Assembly: GCF_020076305.1 (NCBI RefSeq)
Contig: NZ_JAIQXE010000001.1
Span: 930,001 to 994,000, forward strand
Source of the DNA: Flavihumibacter profundi
Lineage (GTDB): Bacteria > Bacteroidota > Bacteroidia > Chitinophagales > Chitinophagaceae
Direction: 5' to 3'
DNA length: 64,000 nt
Shown piece after piece: positions 60,537 through 64,000 of this stretch. Each line of letters starts with the position of its first letter. The stretch's first letter is position 1. The position numbers and the translations under genes are program-made. The notes under the pieces are model-generated. The model saw nothing but the letters and a program-made list of their open reading frames with translations, searched no databases and was not told the DNA's origin.

Positions 60537-62024
60537 TTACATAATAGTTTTTACGATAAGGCGAATACTCCAGATCATCACAATAATACCAACTCCGATC
60601 ATCATAGTTTTAGCAGGCAATTTGCCGGCCAATTTAGCAGAAATCGGGGCTGCTATAGAACCACCAATAAGTAACCCGATTACAACCGGCCAATGGCCCA
60701 ATCCTGCAGTAAAAAAGAAAGTTGCAGCACTGGCCATAGTTACGAAAAATTCAGTGATGCTAACAGTGCCGATGGTAAAACGAGGGCTCCTTCCTTTCGA
60801 AATTAGCGTACTGGTAACAATCGGTCCCCAACCACCACCACCAAAGGAATCCAGGAAGCCACCGCACCAGGCCAGCCAGCCAACACGCTTGATTTTCCCA
60901 TTGGCTTTTGAATTACCGAATGCCCGGGTGAAAATCTTAAACCCAAGGAACATAGCATAAACAGCAATAAGCGGCATCAACCATTTTCCTGCATGCTCAC
61001 CCAATAATACCAGCATTGCTGCACCAAGTATTGCACCAACAACTCCAGGAATTACAAGGTGCCTGAATAGCTTTGGATTAACATTTCCAAACTTATAGTG
61101 GCTATACCCGCTAATTCCTGAGGAAAATATTTCTGACGTATGAATAGCCGCACTTACAGAAACCGGATTCACTCCTGCAGAAATTAAACAAGTTGCAGAA
61201 GTAACCCCATAACCCATGCCCAGCAGGCCATCGACCAATTGTGCCAGGAAACCAGCCAATACAAAAAATCCAAATTGCAGGTTCAGGTATTCTTTTGTAT
61301 TGTCCCAGATTTGACCAATGGGAGGCAGCGGCACAGAGGAAAATACAACATGACCAACAACCATTGCAGCAAAAATCCAGATCATCCTTGATGCAATGGT
61401 CTTCCATTTCTTCTCGGCACTGATTTTCTGCGGATTTGAATCAGCTACCAAAACTCCGGTAATTTCATTCAGCTTCCTGACCTTCTCTGAGAAATTTCCA
61501 TTCATACGCAAGCGGAGTTCCTGCATATTATCCAGCACCTGGTCCATTTCATGCGGTATTGAATCGTTGAAAAGTTCTTTGAGTCTTTTGGCAACAGTTG
61601 GTGATTTGCCATTTGTGCTGATGGCTATTTTAAGGTCACCTTTATTAACGATACTACCCAGGTAAAAATCACACAATTCGGGTGTATCTGCAATATTCGC
61701 CAGAATTCCTGCTTCGGTTGCAGCTTTCTTTACTTCGATATTCAGGTTTTTGTCATTTGTGGCTGCAATAACCAAATCCTTTTCGAATAAGTCACCGGCC
61801 ACAAATGATTTCTGAACTAAAGTGAGGCTTGGATGTTTGGTAGCTAAAGTTCTTATACCATCGCTTATTTCAATGGCGACCAATGTTATGCTCGCATCAG
61901 GAGCATTCCTCAATAATGAATTCAATTTTTCCTCACCAACATATCCCCCACCTACTACTAAAACACGCAGCTGGTCGAGTTTAAGAAATACAGGGTAGAG
62001 GTTATTGGCATGTTTGCTGTGCAT
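60537..62024 (-). CDS. Fusion of precorrin-2 dehydrogenase (siroheme synthase N-domain) and TSUP transporter
   Basis: 495 residues in two recognisable parts. Residues 8-165 match the NAD-dependent dehydrogenase/ferrochelatase part of siroheme synthase (Met8p/CysG-N): GGGYVGEEK, VIAATNDKNLN, ADTPELCDF with Asp113 in the position of the catalytic Asp, and IAISTNGKSP. A linker (165-210) leads to a TauE/SafE-type permease (213-495) with about eight helices and the repeated GFLAQLVDGLLGMGYGVTS and GGFLDSFGGGGWGPIVTS motifs. It likely ties siroheme supply for sulfite reductase to sulfur-anion transport. The methyltransferase half of CysG is absent. It lies between DUF2490 (3-base gap) and cysN. Confidence 0.9.
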   Translation of the reverse strand: MHSKHANNLYPVFLKLDQLRVLVVGGGYVGEEKLNSLLRNAPDASITLVAIEISDGIRTLATKHPSLTLVQKSFVAGDLFEKDLVIAATNDKNLNIEVKKAATEAGILANIADTPELCDFYLGSIVNKGDLKIAISTNGKSPTVAKRLKELFNDSIPHEMDQVLDNMQELRLRMNGNFSEKVRKLNEITGVLVADSNPQKISAEKKWKTIASRMIWIFAAMVVGHVVFSSVPLPPIGQIWDNTKEYLNLQFGFFVLAGFLAQLVDGLLGMGYGVTSATCLISAGVNPVSVSAAIHTSEIFSSGISGYSHYKFGNVNPKLFRHLVIPGVVGAILGAAMLVLLGEHAGKWLMPLIAVYAMFLGFKIFTRAFGNSKANGKIKRVGWLAWCGGFLDSFGGGGWGPIVTSTLISKGRSPRFTIGTVSITEFFVTMASAATFFFTAGLGHWPVVIGLLIGGSIAAPISAKLAGKLPAKTMMIGVGIIVMIWSIRLIVKTIM

Positions 62025-62027
62025 AAA

Positions 62028-62867
62028 TTATTTGCTGTTTTTAGTAGAAATAGTCAAAAGCAGATTTACCTGCAATCCATTATTATATTGAATCACATTA
62101 TTGTTATCCACCCTTCTTGGTAGTTGTAAAATCTGGTTAAGGTATCCCGCCTCAATCCTGGCAACACTATTGAACCTGAATCCGGCAAGTATTGCAAACC
62201 TGTTTTGGTCAAAAATATTTGCATTTACTTCATTTCCAAAACATATCATCACTTCATCGTACATAGTCAAATAAGGATATTTTTGCTGTTTGGCATTCTT
62301 TTTAAAAGGCATCTGTAATCGCAACAAATACCTGAGTCTATTCAGGTAGGTATAACCGTCTGGTTTATCAAGTTCAGGCTTACTGTACTTCTCCAGCCAC
62401 CGTTGTTCAAGCATAAACCTGTGGTTTAGCTCAACGGGACCAATCTTATCTGCAAGGCCTACCATTTGAAAGAGCCGGATTTCATCGAAGGGCTTCCCAT
62501 ATTTATTAATTGGATAAGTTCCATAAGGAGTATTATGTGCATTAGCAATACCGGCCCTTAACAAGATTTTTTCCGATGGCCGGAAATTCAAACCCGTCCT
62601 GAACAAAGTCTGCATGTTATCCTGTACAAAATCTACCCTACGGGAATTGAGGTCAATATGCAGGCCCCATTTTTTATTAAACTGCAATTCAGTATTTAAC
62701 TGGAACCAGGCTATCGTATTACTTTCAGTAACCCTTGGTATCTGGGAATAAGCTTTGTTTCCAATAAGAAAAACACTTAATGCTAGAAAAAGAACAAAAA
62801 GCTGCAAGTGCCTTTTGGCACCTGCAGCTGTTACAATATTTGTATTAACTAGAGTTTCAATTTTCAT
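62028..62867 (-). CDS. DUF2490 outer-membrane-type protein
   Basis: 279 residues, opening at the ATG overlapping the TonB-receptor stop (ATGA). A signal peptide (LFVLFLALSVFLIGNKAYSQ) is preceded by a 22-residue leader encoded through a terminator-like hairpin; an in-frame TTG near residue 21 would be an alternative start. The mature part is beta-rich, with alternating strands such as SNTIAWFQLNTELQFN, WGLHIDLNSRRVDF and RFMLEQRWLEKY, matching DUF2490, predicted outer-membrane beta-barrels. Function unknown; position in the sulfur unit suggests an envelope role there. Confidence 0.85.
   Translation of the reverse strand: MKIETLVNTNIVTAAGAKRHLQLFVLFLALSVFLIGNKAYSQIPRVTESNTIAWFQLNTELQFNKKWGLHIDLNSRRVDFVQDNMQTLFRTGLNFRPSEKILLRAGIANAHNTPYGTYPINKYGKPFDEIRLFQMVGLADKIGPVELNHRFMLEQRWLEKYSKPELDKPDGYTYLNRLRYLLRLQMPFKKNAKQQKYPYLTMYDEVMICFGNEVNANIFDQNRFAILAGFRFNSVARIEAGYLNQILQLPRRVDNNNVIQYNNGLQVNLLLTISTKNSK
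62796..62829 (-). terminator. Terminator-like hairpin inside the start of the DUF2490 gene
   Basis: On the minus strand AGCTGCAGGTGCC and GGCACTTGCAGCT pair (one mismatch) around AAAA, followed by TTTTTGTTCTTTTTC. It lies 35 bases after the TonB-receptor stop, but within codons 13-24 of the overlapping DUF2490 frame. Confidence 0.65.
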
Positions 62868-64000
62868 TTTGTCGCCTGGTTAATTTTACCGAATAAACCA
62901 TCAAACACCAGCGTAGTATAATACAATCCGCCTATTGTCGGACCAGCGGCATACTGGATGTAATGTGTGTTAAACAAGTTTGCTGCACCAACTTTAATGT
63001 ATGCTTTCCAGGCGGGTATACGATAGGTAAGCTGCGCATCAATTGTATTGAAAGAAGGAACTGTACCGTTTGCCAATGGACTTTCCCAGAGGAAAGAAGT
63101 TTGCCACTTCCATACGATATTGAAACCAAGGTTATTCACAACTTCCCGATTACCTACGGAAAGATTAGTAGCCCATTTGGGGGTATTAAATGCCGTTACG
63201 AATACATCAGATTGAGCGTTTGTTTTGATTTCGTTATAACTGACGTTTCCCGATATGGTAAACTTCTTGTAGAACCTATAGGTAACTGCAAGGGCCGATC
63301 CATAATTTTTGTATGAGTTTTTTGCATTGGTAAACACCCTATAGCGGGTTTGTTTACTCCGGTTTGATGCAAGCATATCTATAACTGCTTGATCTGAACC
63401 CACAGTAGCATCTTTTGGTACAGAAACCTCAACCTGGCCAAGGAATCCTGTATAGGTATTATGGTAAAAATCGAGGTCTACAAACAATTTATTGTCCAGG
63501 AAAATACCTTTATATCCGGCTTCAAAAGACACAATTTTTTCAGGTTGGGTTGGAGGCAGGTTAGTAACAGTTAAAAGATCCCTGTTTTTAAGGGCAGCGT
63601 CATTCGAAGTCATACCTGCTGTTACATCTGTATTTACAGCTGCATTAAAGGTATTTACAGAAGCAAGAGTATAGGAATTATCCAGGTACCCTAATCCTTC
63701 ATTAATGTAAGACAAGCCACCTACCCTTCGCACATTGCCATTATTAACAAAAGACAAAGCTTCGAATAAGGCAGGGAAGCGGAAACCATTTTGCACTGCA
63801 AAGCGAAAATTATGTTGTTCTTTAGGTGAGTAAACAATTGCCGCCCTTGGATTGAATTTTGGTTTAAATTCAAGGTTTTGGTCAAAACGCAATGAAGCGA
63901 ATACTTTCAATTTATCGTTGAAAAATGTTTTTGTTGCCTGAGCAAAGAAACCGTATTTTTTGTAATAAACATTCTTTCCGAAATTGGAGGAATCAGGCAC
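62864..64000 (-). CDS. TonB-dependent receptor, C-terminal part (5' end outside window)
   Basis: 379 codons of the outer-membrane beta-barrel are present, and the N-terminal plug lies beyond the window edge. Alternating barrel strands with FASLRFDQNLEFKPKFNPRAAIVYSP, LPPTQPEKIVSFEAGYKG, LFVDLDFYHNTYTG and the C-terminal NLFNTHYIQYAAG-GGLYYTTLVF region are typical of TonB-dependent receptors; such barrels import metal-chelate or other bulky nutrients using TonB energy. The frame reads GTG at the window edge, which is probably internal rather than a start. As first visible gene of the sulfur unit its substrate may be a sulfur source, but this is inference. Confidence 0.9.
   Translation of the reverse strand: MPDSSNFGKNVYYKKYGFFAQATKTFFNDKLKVFASLRFDQNLEFKPKFNPRAAIVYSPKEQHNFRFAVQNGFRFPALFEALSFVNNGNVRRVGGLSYINEGLGYLDNSYTLASVNTFNAAVNTDVTAGMTSNDAALKNRDLLTVTNLPPTQPEKIVSFEAGYKGIFLDNKLFVDLDFYHNTYTGFLGQVEVSVPKDATVGSDQAVIDMLASNRSKQTRYRVFTNAKNSYKNYGSALAVTYRFYKKFTISGNVSYNEIKTNAQSDVFVTAFNTPKWATNLSVGNREVVNNLGFNIVWKWQTSFLWESPLANGTVPSFNTIDAQLTYRIPAWKAYIKVGAANLFNTHYIQYAAGPTIGGLYYTTLVFDGLFGKINQATK

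Noticed and set aside
1-64000. CRISPR arrays, insertion sequences, phage genes, tRNA or rRNA genes
   Set aside because: No regularly spaced repeats, transposase, integrase or recognisable tRNA/rRNA sequences were seen by reading both strands; short RNA genes could still be missed without a covariance-model search.

Overview
The window is chromosomal DNA of a member of the Bacteroidota, most likely the Chitinophagales/Chitinophagaceae group. This rests on gene families typical of that phylum (signal peptidase I with an extra N-terminal membrane domain, EF-G-2-like paralogue, DUF1835, DUF2490, DUF4407, TonB-dependent receptor) and on recurring -7 boxes of the form TAnnTTTG, the Bacteroidota housekeeping promoter element, just upstream of many start codons. 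Gene density is high, and no rRNA, tRNA, CRISPR array, insertion sequence or phage gene was seen. The window looks like a housekeeping segment with a few unusual genes rather than a genomic island.

Layout. 1-5.1 kb: 3' part of lgt, a bacilliredoxin, an Hsp20 chaperone, a secreted protein of unknown function, an NTF2-like secreted protein and a DUF4407 membrane protein. 5.2-11.7 kb: topA, a SirB1-like protein, a Tat-exported Gfo/Idh/MocA oxidoreductase, csaA-ogt (start and stop overlapping) and cdd. 11.7-20.4 kb (mostly minus): lepB, a sigma-54-type response regulator without a DNA-binding domain, a 50-residue membrane protein, pdhB, a lipoprotein S41 protease, a GNAT acetyltransferase with a thiolase, and an AI-2E family permease. 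20.4-29.6 kb: a P-type cation ATPase, an EF-G paralogue lacking the catalytic His, a coiled-coil protein, a MacB/FtsX-type permease, tsaD, a tRNA adenine methyltransferase and a DUF486 protein. 29.8-38.7 kb: smc, threonine aldolase, pgi, accD, smpB and a secreted protein. 38.8-44.5 kb: a four-gene unit parE-DUF1835-VOC-parC. 44.9-46.7 kb: two tandem acidic-tailed paralogues, a YkgJ-type cysteine-cluster protein and a decayed rhodanese-thioredoxin lipoprotein gene with five in-frame stops. 46.6-55.2 kb: tcdA and dnaG (divergent), a YdeI-like protein, an M48 lipoprotein protease, plsY, prmA, pnp and rpsO. 55.3-58.5 kb: an oxidoreductase with two glycosyltransferases. 58.5-64 kb: ftsE, then a sulfur-assimilation unit read on the minus strand (TonB receptor, DUF2490, siroheme-dehydrogenase/TSUP fusion, cysN).

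How the genes work together. Several neighbours form functional sets: topoisomerase IV subunits in one transcription unit, rpsO followed by pnp (RNA and translation), sulfate activation with siroheme synthesis and sulfur-anion transport, and a small glycan-assembly operon. The most notable items are the catalytically divergent EF-G, the siroheme-TSUP fusion, the pseudogene whose frame is intact apart from nonsense codons, and two terminator-like hairpins placed at or inside the start of the next gene. No clearly new multi-gene system is visible.
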